Shown one piece after another: positions 17,602 through 27,463 of a DNA stretch of 64,000 nt. Every line of letters starts with the position of its first letter. Position 1 is the first letter of the stretch. Source of the DNA: Ruminococcus albus AD2013 (GTDB lineage Bacteria > Bacillota > Clostridia > Oscillospirales > Ruminococcaceae). The notes beneath the pieces were generated by a model. It had not been told where the DNA came from and searched no databases. It saw nothing but the letters and a program-made list of their open reading frames with translations. Position numbers and translations under genes: made by a program. The stretch spans positions 992,001 through 1,056,000 of the forward strand of contig NZ_JAGS01000001.1 in NCBI RefSeq assembly GCF_000526775.1, written 5' to 3'.

Positions 17602-18705
17602 TCAGGTCAGCGTATCAAAATATGCTGCATTTGAAAAGCTGTCAATATCAAATATAACAAGTATCTGATCGTAGTCATCGGGATCAACAACATCAGAAAG
17701 TTTCATGTCAGCCTGCTTCATCCTGTTTGGATCTACCATGGTTATCCTGCTGTAATGGGCAGTATAGAAAGGCACGATGGTGTTTGCGTAACTTCCCTTG
17801 ATAATAAGCAGCTTAGGGCTGTCTTTCAGGTTTGTGAATACATCTGTTCTTATGTACCTGTTACCCAGCAGAAAGATATCCGTCTTTTTACCGCTTTTAA
17901 GTGCCGATCTGAAATAAACCGACTCGGCTTCTTTGCTATCGGATGTTCCGTACATTCTGACCTTAGTCACAGGACTCTGATACTTCGACCTGAAAATATT
18001 TATCCTGTCAGGCTCGATGCTTCCTACCATCGCTTTGTCATACAGACTTCCTGTGAGGTTTGCATCGGCATATTCCTGATCGTAATTATCAAGAGATACG
18101 GCGGGGAAACCAAGTTGTCTGACGGATTCGGTGTAAGCGTAATATGCGCCGAAACTTGTCCACAGATCTTCTGTACGATAATAGACATACTCATCACGTG
18201 CCGAATAGAGCGGGTAAAAAGCATCGATGGAGATTATCCTCTTATCGAGCTGCATATAGGCATCATTGATCCTCTCCCGCTGATCTCCGCACCCAAGCAG
18301 TCCGGGAAGATCAGCACTGTATACTCCTCCGGCTGTAGGTGCAAGCATCATGTATATCGGACTTTCAGTGTTTGCCGCAAGTTCATTTATATATGCCACA
18401 TTCTCGATCGTATTGTCATCGTCGTGATTATCTGATACCTTTACAAGACGATCCCCTGCTATGAATGTATCACCGAAACGCTTTCTGCCCACAAATCCCA
18501 TCAGATTTCCGAACATGGAGCGCCAGTTTGAGTTCAAAGGAAAATTCTGCACAACGTATTCTGTACAGGCTTCCTTGGGAGTATCACTGTTTTTTGATAT
18601 GTTCTCAAACGATATCTTTCCCTGAAAGAAAAGTGTGCTGACAGCAAACATTAAGAGTATCGCAAAAAAAGCTATAACTGTTATCGCATCTGAAAACTTT
18701 TTCAC
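17602..18705 (-). CDS. DHHW-family-like protein (MBOAT partner) with altered motif
   Basis: A 367-aa protein from a GTG at 18705 (AGGAGG, 8 nt spacing). It has one N-terminal hydrophobic helix (about 8-28) acting as signal-anchor, and an exported domain of the SGNH-like DHHW/AlgX type that cooperates with MBOAT acyltransferases to acetylate surface polymers. The family hallmark is DHHW in a YYRTDHHWT context; here the same place reads YYRTEDLWT, so the catalytic Asp-His is missing. It follows the MBOAT gene by 12 bp. Either a degenerate partner or a member of a divergent subfamily. Confidence 0.7.
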   Translation of the reverse strand: MKKFSDAITVIAFFAILLMFAVSTLFFQGKISFENISKNSDTPKEACTEYVVQNFPLNSNWRSMFGNLMGFVGRKRFGDTFIAGDRLVKVSDNHDDDNTIENVAYINELAANTESPIYMMLAPTAGGVYSADLPGLLGCGDQRERINDAYMQLDKRIISIDAFYPLYSARDEYVYYRTEDLWTSFGAYYAYTESVRQLGFPAVSLDNYDQEYADANLTGSLYDKAMVGSIEPDRINIFRSKYQSPVTKVRMYGTSDSKEAESVYFRSALKSGKKTDIFLLGNRYIRTDVFTNLKDSPKLLIIKGSYANTIVPFYTAHYSRITMVDPNRMKQADMKLSDVVDPDDYDQILVIFDIDSFSNAAYFDTLT

Positions 18706-18717
18706 TCAGCACACCTC

Positions 18718-20095
18718 CTAGAACATATAAATGCAGTTATCGCCCGAAACAAGGAATGCCGTGCATATGATAAGCAGGGCTATGACCCATACGGGCTGTA
18801 TTATGGTCGTCAGATATTCATTGTTAAAAACCTTTTTCCTCTTCAGATAACCGAAAGCGCCTAATGATACAACCAGCGCCATGATCATCGGCACACTGTA
18901 GCTGCCGAACAAATAGCTCGAAGCTGTATCAAGTGTGTTGTCGCCGCTTCCGAACATCGCCGATATGTACAGCAGTGCCTCAGCAGGCTCGGAGAAAGCC
19001 ATAAAAGGGATTATGACCAGTGTCAGGAACAACAATAAAATGTATCTGACAAAGCCGGGCAGTTTTTTTTAGCGGACATTCCAGTATCTTTTCAAAACAC
19101 AGCACTACTATAAGCGCTGCCCCGAACATAACCGACCTCATTGAAACACCATACCACAGCACTGCCAGCATAACCGAGAACATTATAGCTAAAAATTCTG
19201 AAAAACCGTTATCATCACGTTTTATTTTTCTATAAATATATTTTCTTGACCAGTGATAAAGCGAAGGGTTAGCGTGTCTGCACAGCCCTCTGAAACTCTT
19301 TGATTGTATCGTTACGGGAAGACTGTAGCACAGCTCTACACCCATCAGCGAGGCCATGCCACATGCCATACAGCAGAAAGCGCAGACTTCAAAGTAGAAG
19401 AACATGGCAAATCCCAGAGCACCAAGCCATGCAGCCGGTACAGGCATACTCTTCAAAGGTATGTCTGTTACATCATGCCACATATCATACATGGCGTTTG
19501 AAATGAAAAGCTTCATTATAAGACCCAGCATCAGCATTCTGACACCAACCGCGCATTTCGCAAAGCCGGGCTTGGGATCTTCAAACTGAGGCTTCATCTT
19601 ATCAAAGCTTAGTATCGGTCCCGCGCCGAATGTCGGAAAGAATGCGATATACTCTGCTACTGTAGTGAACTTGTGTTCGCAGACATACTTCTTTTTGTAA
19701 ACATCAATGCAGTATGCCACCGAATGCAGCGGCATGACCGACGCACCTATCGCAGCAGCACTTTTTACAAGTGATCTCTGCCCGAGGAGCGTCATAAGAT
19801 CGGAGCCGTCAAATGCTGTGCGATGGAACAGCAGGAATACCGCCGCATTGATCGCGATCTCCAGCCCGAGAAAGACCTTTCCCCATATCTTATCCCTGAA
19901 ATTATGTATGAAAATCCCGAACAGATATCCGCTCAGTATGCAGACACCCATTGGTATCAGTCCCACAGGGTCTGCCCAGAAAATAATTCCTGCTCCCGCA
20001 AGTATTACCAGAAGCCTTTTAAGAACCTTTGGTGTTATCAGATAAATACCCATAAAAACGGGCAGAAAAAAATATAAAAAGCTGATATCGCTCAT
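18718..20095 (-). pseudogene. MBOAT-family O-acyltransferase, frameshifted at an A8 run
   Basis: Two frames together make one multi-pass MBOAT protein: 18980-20095 (N-terminal 371 aa) and the part ending at 18718. The switch lies at a run of eight A residues (minus strand, 19063-19070); with seven, the frame would continue as LKKLPGFVRYILLLF and on to the end. The MBOAT core is recognisable (HSVAYCIDVYKKK, FFPTFGAGPI, HWSRKYIYRKIKR). However, the catalytic His region, usually GLWHG, reads VLWYG, and the FWRRWH motif is LCRHAN. The ATG at 20095 overlaps the rnmV stop (ATGA). May be an error, slippage or decay. Confidence 0.8.
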
Positions 20096-20694
20096 TTTTC
20101 CGCCCCTTTCAGTTTATTGATATATTCTATGAATGAATCTCTGCCCATCATCGTGCTGACGGCATCACGTAAAGCATTTGAAGACAGCTTTGCAGGCAAT
20201 CCCAGTGACACTGCCGCCTTTTCTCTCATAGCAGAACTGTTCGGCGAACCGTTAAGCCCCAGTGCTATCATGTCCTGCTTGGTAACAGGCTCACGGACTA
20301 TATCGGTATCTCCTGAAAGACCTGCCTTTTCAAAAGCTTCTCTCAGTATCTCCACGCTCATACCCTCGACACCAAGCTTACCCTCTTTTGAAGCGTGCTC
20401 TTTTCTGCGTTCTTTGCCGAATATCACAGGGCAGTACACATTGATTATCTGTGCGTCACCAACAAGACTTTTTATACGTCCGCGTATCTGCTGACCCGCA
20501 GTATCCGAGTCCGTCAGAATGATAAGCCCGACACTTTTCGCGTACATCTGAATGAGTTTTATCTTGTCCTCACTTCTGTAAATGCCGAAACCGTCAGTGG
20601 TGATTATCACTCCGTCTATTACATTTTTCAAAGCGATCTTGTCATATTTTCCTTCTACGACTACCGCCTGTCTTACTTTGATCTTTTCCATCAT
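20092..20694 (-). CDS. rnmV: Ribonuclease M5 (TOPRIM, 5S rRNA maturation)
   Basis: Matures precursor 5S rRNA in Gram-positive bacteria. The TOPRIM domain fills the first 100 residues: VVEGKYDKIAL (catalytic Glu) and ILTDSDTAGQQIR (DxD). The rest is the RNase M5-specific C-terminal domain with HASKEGKLGVEGM. ATGs at 20694 or 20691 are possible; AGGG precedes both, and the first overlaps the holA stop (TAATG), suggesting translational coupling. About 200 aa, as usual for the family. The linkage holA-rnmV-MBOAT is atypical; rnmV more often neighbours ksgA. Confidence 0.9.
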   Translation of the reverse strand: MMEKIKVRQAVVVEGKYDKIALKNVIDGVIITTDGFGIYRSEDKIKLIQMYAKSVGLIILTDSDTAGQQIRGRIKSLVGDAQIINVYCPVIFGKERRKEHASKEGKLGVEGMSVEILREAFEKAGLSGDTDIVREPVTKQDMIALGLNGSPNSSAMREKAAVSLGLPAKLSSNALRDAVSTMMGRDSFIEYINKLKGAEK

Positions 20695-21761
20695 TAAACC
20701 CTGCCGTTTCCCGCCATGAAACATTCTGCCACACGCTGTTCGAGCACAAGCATTGCTCCCTTTTTATCCAGCGATGTGGTCTTCATCGTAAGATCGGTCT
20801 GAGACATTATCTTCAGAACCTCTCTTATCTTAGTCAGCGAAATGCTTCCGCAGATCTGGAAAGCTTTTTTCACTGCAAATTCTCTATTCTTTGCATATCC
20901 GAAATCCTTGCAGGCATCAGCTGCAGCAAGCCCCGATGACCTGGCAAGCTTAGCACGGTAGATATCGGTCAGAGAAAAACCTATTATGCTGACTATCTCG
21001 TAAGCGTCATAATCCTGCTTTGCAAGCTCTGAAAGGCGGTTATAAACGTACTTTGCGTTGTTGTTGAGGATATTCACAGCCAGCTCGTAACCATCGGATT
21101 CAATGTGCTTAACACATATGGTGTCGATATCCTCTTTCGTTACCGAACGCCCCTGGGCATAAGCTGAAAGTTTGTCGATCTCCTGTTTTATGTAAGCCGA
21201 ATCGCACCCACAGCACTCTGCAAGATATTCAGCCGTCCTCTTATCGATGGCACAGCCGTTCTTCTGCAATGCCGCGGCGATGGAGCGTCCCAGTTCGCCC
21301 GCTGATTTATAAGCAAAATCTACAACTTCGCCGTACTTAGCACAGTGGTCGCAGAACCTCTTATTTTTGTCCGTGAGATTCCTCTTGTTTTTGTAAAGGT
21401 CAACACCCGTGGCATAAATGATGACCGTAGTAGTCTCAGAAAGATTAGATACTATCTTTCGCAGTGCGTCGCCGTCTTCCTTACTTATATCCTCCATTCG
21501 CAGATCGTTTATTGCAATAACTACACGTTCGGCGAACATGGGCAAAGCTTCGCAGGCATCGACCAGCGCAGGTATATCCAGCCCCTTGCCTTCAAACTTG
21601 TGAAAGTTCATGAATTGCGCATCCTTGGGACAAAGCTTGTTTATCAGCCACTTTGTATAGCTTTCAATGGAAGCTGTATCATGCCCGTAAAAATAGTAAA
21701 GGCTCGCCGCTTCACCATTTTTTATATCTTTAGTAATATTTGAAGTATTGCTGACAGCCAT
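20694..21761 (-). CDS. holA: DNA polymerase III subunit delta
   Basis: A 355-aa clamp-loader subunit that opens the sliding clamp. The N-terminal domain has the degenerate AAA+ layout (LYYFYGHD near residue 22 in place of a good P-loop), followed by VVIAINDLR and the middle domain with CCGCDSAYIKQEIDKLSAYA, a conserved delta signature. The C-terminal helical collar domain ends with LDKKGAMLVLEQRVAECF. Comes 45 bp after comEC, the common comEC-holA gene order of Firmicutes, and is coupled to rnmV downstream. Confidence 0.92.
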   Translation of the reverse strand: MAVSNTSNITKDIKNGEAASLYYFYGHDTASIESYTKWLINKLCPKDAQFMNFHKFEGKGLDIPALVDACEALPMFAERVVIAINDLRMEDISKEDGDALRKIVSNLSETTTVIIYATGVDLYKNKRNLTDKNKRFCDHCAKYGEVVDFAYKSAGELGRSIAAALQKNGCAIDKRTAEYLAECCGCDSAYIKQEIDKLSAYAQGRSVTKEDIDTICVKHIESDGYELAVNILNNNAKYVYNRLSELAKQDYDAYEIVSIIGFSLTDIYRAKLARSSGLAAADACKDFGYAKNREFAVKKAFQICGSISLTKIREVLKIMSQTDLTMKTTSLDKKGAMLVLEQRVAECFMAGNGRV

Positions 21762-21806
21762 TACACAGCCTCCTTAACTAATTTTTTTTAAACTACAACA
21801 GCCGCT

Positions 21807-23759
21807 TTAGATCCGACTAAGCTCATTTCCATCGAACTCCAGAGGTCGTTTCTCCCCGGAAATATCAATCATATCACCGTTTATCTCCATCTTTCCCTTG
21901 CCAAGGAAGAACTTACAATCCTCATAGCTGACAACAAATCCGTCATCCGCAGACTTGACTTGCATATCACCCAGATCAGCAGTATCTTCACTGTTCAGAA
22001 AAACAGCACGTCCATCAGCCGTGATAAGATCGTCGCTGATAAAAACTATATCGGGCTGCAAAAAGAAATCGGCATCGTAACCCGCAGCTGTAACAGCACC
22101 GTCATCAAGTATGAAAGCATATGGCATCTCACGGATACCGATCCTGTCCATCTGATGCTGCAACGCACTGTCCAGTCTGCCCTTGCAGCCAACATCGAAT
22201 ACATAAGCCCTGCCGCTAACTGATATAATGTAAGCCGATTTCTTACCGTCAGGCAGAACAGTTACTCTGATATCATTATCAAGCACCCGGGTGATATTCG
22301 TGCTTGCACACCAGACTGCAAGTACAGCCGCTGTACATACTGCAACTTTACTGCTTTCTCTGATACGAATGCAACCGTAAGTCATCAGCACGGAACCTGC
22401 GATAATGATAAAAATCATAACCCGGGAAGATGCAAAAACATAGCTGAAATCAAGCCTTGCCAGTTTATCAGAAAAGTAAAGCACGAACTTCACAGGTAAA
22501 GCCGCCGCTATAAGCAAAGGTGCTGCCAGGGCACCACCGCCTGTGAAAAGAACAATAAAACATATCTGAAGCGAAACTGTACAGAGAGGCACAAGCAGAA
22601 GATTAGTGACTACCGAAGCCGCAGATACTCCGCCAAAAAGCAATGCAGATGCAGGAGCAGTCATGAAAAGCACAGCCGCCGAAAGTCTAAGCGTGCTGCC
22701 GACTTTACCGTCTTCTTCGTGTTTAGAAAGAGTCACGCATTCGATAGCCGCAACTGCAAGGAATGACAACACAAATGAGGGCGAGATCACCGTATAAGGC
22801 TTTGACGCCGTAAGTATAACAGCGCAAAGTCCAAGGGAGTTAAATCCATCGCTCTTTCTTCCGAAATAGTAGCCACTCCGCGTGAAGGTCATCATCACCG
22901 CCGCTCTTACAACGCTCACCGAAAGACCTGCGAATACAGCAAAGCCCCATATCTCGACAAGAGTAAGCCAATATACAGCCCGCTTCGCCTTGACGATCTT
23001 CCCGACAGCGAATCCGAAAAATGCCGCCGCGATAACAAGGTGTATTCCCGAAACTGCGAATATATGACCCAGACCGCTCCTGTAAAGTTCAGTCTTCATC
23101 GCAGGAGACATCTCACTCTTGTCACCGCAAAGCATTGCCCCGAGGAAAGCACCTTCACGCTTTGGACAGACCGACATTATCCTTTCAAATAATCTGTCGC
23201 GGTATACTCGTATCCAGCGGAAAACAGGATTCACCGAGTGCCCGGAAAGCTCATAATGCCCCGTAGCATATCCGCCCTGCAAAAATACGCTTTTTGAATA
23301 ATTGTAGCTTCCGCTGTCAAAGCGCACTCCGTCCTCGATAACGCTGACAGTATCAGTCACGGAGATCTCATCATAGTAATGCATATCCCCGAATGGCAGA
23401 ACATAGCTTATCTCAGTGCGTATACCATCCACTTTACCGCAGACGATCACTCTGTCATAATTTCCATCTATCTGAGATATGTCTTTGATATAGCCATGCA
23501 TCGTGACTTCTTTTCCGTCCATCGCGATGAGCCTGTCATATACAAAATGAGTGTATCCCGAATTCAACGCTATGCCCACAGCGAAAGCTATAAAACATAC
23601 CACCGCATGACGTCGGTATCCTTTCAGAGCAGAATATACTATCACAGCAAAACCCAGTGCCGTCAGCAGGAAAAGACCATTCTTTTCACTGCGAAAAATT
23701 GCCCCAAGCGTCAGCGCCGCCCAGAAAGATACTCCCGCCCAAGCTGCTTTTCTGGTCAT
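21807..23759 (-). CDS. comEC: ComEC/Rec2-family channel with degenerate C-terminal domain
   Basis: A 650-aa multi-pass membrane protein. The N-terminus carries two to three helices plus the DUF4131-type OB region, followed by the competence domain with FLGAMLCGDKSEM and SGLGHIFAVSGIHL (residues about 200-240), the hallmark of the DNA-uptake channel. About 10 membrane helices follow. The C-terminal part (about 510-650) keeps the outline of the metallo-beta-lactamase domain (YVFDVGC) but has no HxHxDH motif, so nuclease activity is unlikely. ATG at 23759 has GGTGATA close by. First gene of the comEC-holA-rnmV unit. Confidence 0.88.
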   Translation of the reverse strand: MTRKAAWAGVSFWAALTLGAIFRSEKNGLFLLTALGFAVIVYSALKGYRRHAVVCFIAFAVGIALNSGYTHFVYDRLIAMDGKEVTMHGYIKDISQIDGNYDRVIVCGKVDGIRTEISYVLPFGDMHYYDEISVTDTVSVIEDGVRFDSGSYNYSKSVFLQGGYATGHYELSGHSVNPVFRWIRVYRDRLFERIMSVCPKREGAFLGAMLCGDKSEMSPAMKTELYRSGLGHIFAVSGIHLVIAAAFFGFAVGKIVKAKRAVYWLTLVEIWGFAVFAGLSVSVVRAAVMMTFTRSGYYFGRKSDGFNSLGLCAVILTASKPYTVISPSFVLSFLAVAAIECVTLSKHEEDGKVGSTLRLSAAVLFMTAPASALLFGGVSAASVVTNLLLVPLCTVSLQICFIVLFTGGGALAAPLLIAAALPVKFVLYFSDKLARLDFSYVFASSRVMIFIIIAGSVLMTYGCIRIRESSKVAVCTAAVLAVWCASTNITRVLDNDIRVTVLPDGKKSAYIISVSGRAYVFDVGCKGRLDSALQHQMDRIGIREMPYAFILDDGAVTAAGYDADFFLQPDIVFISDDLITADGRAVFLNSEDTADLGDMQVKSADDGFVVSYEDCKFFLGKGKMEINGDMIDISGEKRPLEFDGNELSRI

Positions 23760-23778
23760 ATTATCACCATACTTATAA

Positions 23779-23806
23779 GGCTGCCGAAAATTGCTTTCCG
23801 ACAGCC
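23779..23806 (-). terminator. Hairpin between hit and comEC
   Basis: Twelve-pair stem (23779-23790 with 23795-23806; two G-U pairs on the minus strand) around a 4-nt loop. The following T tract is weak, so it may be a leaky terminator. Confidence 0.6.
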
Positions 23807-23818
23807 CCTAAACCTATC

Positions 23819-24163
23819 TTAACCCGCAGGCCAGGTAAGCGGTCTGCCCGCAAGAACATGGAAATGGATATGGAAAACGCTCTGTCCCGCGCTCTCACCG
23901 CAGTTTGAAACTACGCGGTAACCGTCCTTCATAGCCTCATTTTCCTTAGCGATCTTCGCGATGACCTCGTAGATATGCGCGATAACAGCGCTGTTCTCTT
24001 CGGTAACGTCGCTCAGCTTTGAGATATGCTGTTTAGGTATAACAAGAAAATGAACAGGCGCAGTAGGCGCGATATCTTCAAACGCATATACCAGTTCGTC
24101 CTCATAAACCTTCTTAGAGGGAATTTCCCCCGCGATTATCTTACAGAATAAACAATCAGACAT
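23819..24163 (-). CDS. HIT-family nucleotide hydrolase (HinT-like)
   Basis: A 114-aa protein starting CLFCKIIAGEIPS, with a Cys pair typical of the zinc-binding Hint branch, and ending with the histidine triad HIHFHVLAGRP. Hint proteins hydrolyse purine nucleotide phosphoramidates such as AMP-lysine. The ATG at 24163 follows AGGAGG. The hit gene is probably the end of the T-box-vWA-alaS-grpB-hit transcript. Confidence 0.93.
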   Translation of the reverse strand: MSDCLFCKIIAGEIPSKKVYEDELVYAFEDIAPTAPVHFLVIPKQHISKLSDVTEENSAVIAHIYEVIAKIAKENEAMKDGYRVVSNCGESAGQSVFHIHFHVLAGRPLTWPAG

Positions 24164-24188
24164 TTTTCATACCTCCTGATCAATATTT

Positions 24189-24698
24189 TTATAGTCCCAA
24201 ATCCCCGTAGATTTTCTCGATAAACGGAGATTTGTATTCAATGTATTTATCCATATCATCAGGGAAAAGCGCCGCACCCTTTTCCTTTATACGGCTGTAT
24301 TCCACTACGGCTTCGGGGTGAGAACGTAGATAGTCCCTGAACTTTATATGCCTGTTAAGCTCAGCTGAATCCTCAGCACAAACATAGAGATGATGCTTAC
24401 GCAGATGCTCCTTGCCATCATACTTAAACGCCTCGCGGCCTTCGATGCCAAGGTTGCCTTCGTGGCGGTAACCTGCCTTGCCGAGAGCTTCAATCACATC
24501 TTCAAGCAAACATACATCACGTATTACAACATCTATATCAATTATCGGTTTTGAGGAAAGCCCTCTCACCGAAGTGCTTCCGACGTGCTCTATCCTCAGA
24601 GCGAGGTTTCCCAGCGCAACGTTCAGTTCGGCTTTGATAGCCTGAAAATCAGCAGCCCATTCTTCGTTATACTGTTCAACCACAACAGGCTTGCCCAT
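24189..24698 (-). CDS. GrpB-family protein (UPF0157)
   Basis: A 169-aa GrpB/UPF0157 member, a distant nucleotidyltransferase-fold family. The hallmark is VEHVGSTSVxGLxAKPIIDI, seen here as IEHVGSTSVRGLSSKPIIDI (residues 36-55), followed by HLYV. The biochemical function is unknown. ATG 24698 with GGAGGAAAA. It lies 81 bp downstream of alaS on the same strand, in a likely operon. Confidence 0.85.
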   Translation of the reverse strand: MGKPVVVEQYNEEWAADFQAIKAELNVALGNLALRIEHVGSTSVRGLSSKPIIDIDVVIRDVCLLEDVIEALGKAGYRHEGNLGIEGREAFKYDGKEHLRKHHLYVCAEDSAELNRHIKFRDYLRSHPEAVVEYSRIKEKGAALFPDDMDKYIEYKSPFIEKIYGDLGL

Positions 24699-24779
24699 CA
24701 GATTTTCCTCCGATACATATGGAAATTATCTGACGGCGGCGCAGTATCACCCACGCCGCGCGACAGAATCATATATTTA

Positions 24780-27437
24780 TTACTTAATGAATTCGCCTGC
24801 AACCTCAGCAGCCTTTTCGAGTGCAGCACCGATCAGGGAGATATCACCAACACCTGCCATAGCAGAATCAGGACGTCCGCCGCCCTTGCCGTTAGTCAGT
24901 GCAGCTATCTTGCCAGCTATCTTGCCTGCGTGAGCACCCTTAGCAACAGCTTCCTTGCCTGCAGCAGCAACGATGTTGCCCTTGTCACCGTTTACAGTGG
25001 TCATGATTACAAGAACGTTGTCGTTAGCAGCCTTCAGCTCGTCAGCCATCTTTCTAAGAACATCAGGCTTGATGTTTGTCAGCTGTGCAGTAGCTACAGA
25101 AACGCCGTTAACATCAACAGCATTCTCCAGAACCGACTTAGCTCTCATGTTAGCCATCGAAGTTTCAAGAGAATCTCTCTCCTTCTCAAGACTCTTTATC
25201 TCCTGCATTACAGCACCACAGCGTGCAACAAGTTCAGCAGGGTTGTTGAGTTTAAGTGTCTCGGAAGCCTTGTTGATGGTTTCGATATTGGAATTGAGGA
25301 GTTCAAGAACGCCTGTACCTGTTACAGCTTCGATTCTTCTCACACCCGAAGCAACGGAGTTCTCGGAGATGATCTTGAACAGACCGATCTTTGAGGTGTT
25401 ATTCAGATGAGTACCGCCGCAGAATTCGATAGATGCCGCGTCAGCCTTGTCACCCATGGTAACAACTCTTACAGTCTCGCCGTACTTTTCGCCGAACAGT
25501 GCCATAGCACCCAGCTTCTGAGCCTCGGCGATAGGCATTTCCTCCATTGTGATATCGAGAGCATCAAAAATGTACTTATTTACCAGTGCCTCGACCTTAG
25601 CCTTTTCATCATTGGTCATAGCCTCAAAGTGTGAGAAGTCGAAACGCAGTCTCTGGCTGTCAACCAGCTGACCTGCCTGATGAACGTGGTCGCCAAGAAC
25701 AGTTCTCAGTGCAGACTGCAGCAGATGTGCACAGCTGTGATTTCTCATAGTAGCAAGACGCTTAGCCTTGTCAACTTTGAATGTGGCTTTCTGACCAACT
25801 GTCAGCGCACCCTCTGTTACCTTTACTTTCAGTGCGAACTTTCCGCCAACAGCCTTCTGTGTATCCAGAACTTCTGCTTTGCCGGTCGCTGTCTCAACGA
25901 TACCTGTATCGCCTGACTGTCCGCCGCTTTCAGCATAGAAACAGGTCTGGTCGGGAACGATGTATACAACATCCTCAACGCCTGCGTTCTCAATAAGGTC
26001 TTCGTCATTAGCCAGATAAGAGATTACGCCTGTGTCTTCGGTCTTATCATAGCCTGTGAATTTCGTGGAAACGTTCTTGTCGATCTTGTGGAAAACAGTT
26101 TCCTCAGCACCCATGTAGCCCTGAGATTCTCTTGCACCTCTTGCAGTCTCTCTCTGCTTTTCCATGCATACAGCATAGCCTTCTTCATCAGCAGAAAGTC
26201 CCTTTTCTTCCAGAATCTCTCTGGTCAGATCAAGTGGGAAACCGTATGTATCGGAAAGCTTGAAGCAGCTCTCGCCGTCAAGAGTAGTCTTGCCCTCGGT
26301 CTGAAGCTTCTCGATGTACTCATCAAGGATCTTCATGCCTCTGTCGATAGTGGAGTTGAAGTTCTGTTCCTCGGTAGTCAGCACCTTTACGATGTAGTCG
26401 AACTTTTCTTCAAGCTCGTTGTACTCGCACTTATTGCAGTCAACAACAGTCTTTACAAGGTCTTTCAGGAACAGACCGTTTATACCAAGCAGCTTGCCGT
26501 GACGGACAGCACGTCTGAGTAGTCTTCTCATAACATAGCCTCTGCCTTCGTTAGAGGGCAGTACACCGTCGGAAGCAAGGAATGTTACAGCACGGATATG
26601 GTCGGTGATAACGCGGATAGATACGTCCTTCTTGTACTCAGCACCGTACTCGCAGCCAGCGATCTTGCAGATGTGATCTCTGATAGCCTTAACTGTATCA
26701 ACATCGAAAATGGAATCAACGCCCTGCATCAGTGCTGCAAGTCTTTCCAGACCCATACCTGTGTCGATGTTCTTCTGTGCCAGAGGAGTGTAAGTGCCGT
26801 CCTCGTGTCTCTCAAACTGAGTAAATACCAGGTTCCAGAACTCCATATATCTGTCGCAGTCGCAGCCTACGCCGCAGGTAGGTTTGCCGCAGCCATACTT
26901 TTCGCCGCGGTCAAAATAGATCTCCGAACAGGGGCCGCAGGGACCGTCTGTACCTGCCTCCCAGAAGTTGTCCTCCTTGCCCATGCGAACGATATGATCC
27001 ATAGGCACACCGATCTCTTCGTGCCAGATCTTCTCAGCCTCGTCATCGTCCTCGTATACCGATACGTGAAGTCTGTCAAGGGGCAGTTTCAGAACTTCGG
27101 TAACATATTCCCAAGCCCATGCGATAGCTTCTTTCTTGAAGTAATCACCAAAGGAGAAGTTACCCAGCATCTCAAAGAAAGTACCGTGTCTTGCTGTCTT
27201 ACCAACGTTCTCGATATCACCTGTTCTGATGCACTTCTGACAGGTAGTCATACGTACCCTCGGAGGAACCTCCTGACCTGTAAAATAAGGTTTAAGAGGA
27301 GCCATACCCGCAACGATCAGCAGCAGGCTCTTGTCGTTCTGGGGTACAAGAGGATAGCTCTTGTGTCTCAGACATCCCTTGCTTTCAAAAAATTTGAGAT
27401 AAGATTCTCTCAGATCATTAAGACTGGTCCATTCCAT
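24780..27437 (-). CDS. alaS: Alanine--tRNA ligase
   Basis: An 885-aa class II synthetase with the full set of domains. The catalytic core (1-240) shows the ARHGTFFEMLGNFSFGDYFK motif and FWNLVFTQF. The editing domain has the zinc-like HSCAHLLQSAL and CGGTHLNNT motifs, and the C-Ala domain ends with GGRPDSAMAGV. The start at 27437 follows AAAGGAAAG. It is 26 bp downstream of the vWA gene and should be controlled by the T-box at 28376-28607, whose likely specifier codes for alanine. Confidence 0.97.
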   Translation of the reverse strand: MEWTSLNDLRESYLKFFESKGCLRHKSYPLVPQNDKSLLLIVAGMAPLKPYFTGQEVPPRVRMTTCQKCIRTGDIENVGKTARHGTFFEMLGNFSFGDYFKKEAIAWAWEYVTEVLKLPLDRLHVSVYEDDDEAEKIWHEEIGVPMDHIVRMGKEDNFWEAGTDGPCGPCSEIYFDRGEKYGCGKPTCGVGCDCDRYMEFWNLVFTQFERHEDGTYTPLAQKNIDTGMGLERLAALMQGVDSIFDVDTVKAIRDHICKIAGCEYGAEYKKDVSIRVITDHIRAVTFLASDGVLPSNEGRGYVMRRLLRRAVRHGKLLGINGLFLKDLVKTVVDCNKCEYNELEEKFDYIVKVLTTEEQNFNSTIDRGMKILDEYIEKLQTEGKTTLDGESCFKLSDTYGFPLDLTREILEEKGLSADEEGYAVCMEKQRETARGARESQGYMGAEETVFHKIDKNVSTKFTGYDKTEDTGVISYLANDEDLIENAGVEDVVYIVPDQTCFYAESGGQSGDTGIVETATGKAEVLDTQKAVGGKFALKVKVTEGALTVGQKATFKVDKAKRLATMRNHSCAHLLQSALRTVLGDHVHQAGQLVDSQRLRFDFSHFEAMTNDEKAKVEALVNKYIFDALDITMEEMPIAEAQKLGAMALFGEKYGETVRVVTMGDKADAASIEFCGGTHLNNTSKIGLFKIISENSVASGVRRIEAVTGTGVLELLNSNIETINKASETLKLNNPAELVARCGAVMQEIKSLEKERDSLETSMANMRAKSVLENAVDVNGVSVATAQLTNIKPDVLRKMADELKAANDNVLVIMTTVNGDKGNIVAAAGKEAVAKGAHAGKIAGKIAALTNGKGGGRPDSAMAGVGDISLIGAALEKAAEVAGEFIK

Positions 27438-27463
27438 TATATATCTTTCCTTTCAAAAATTAT

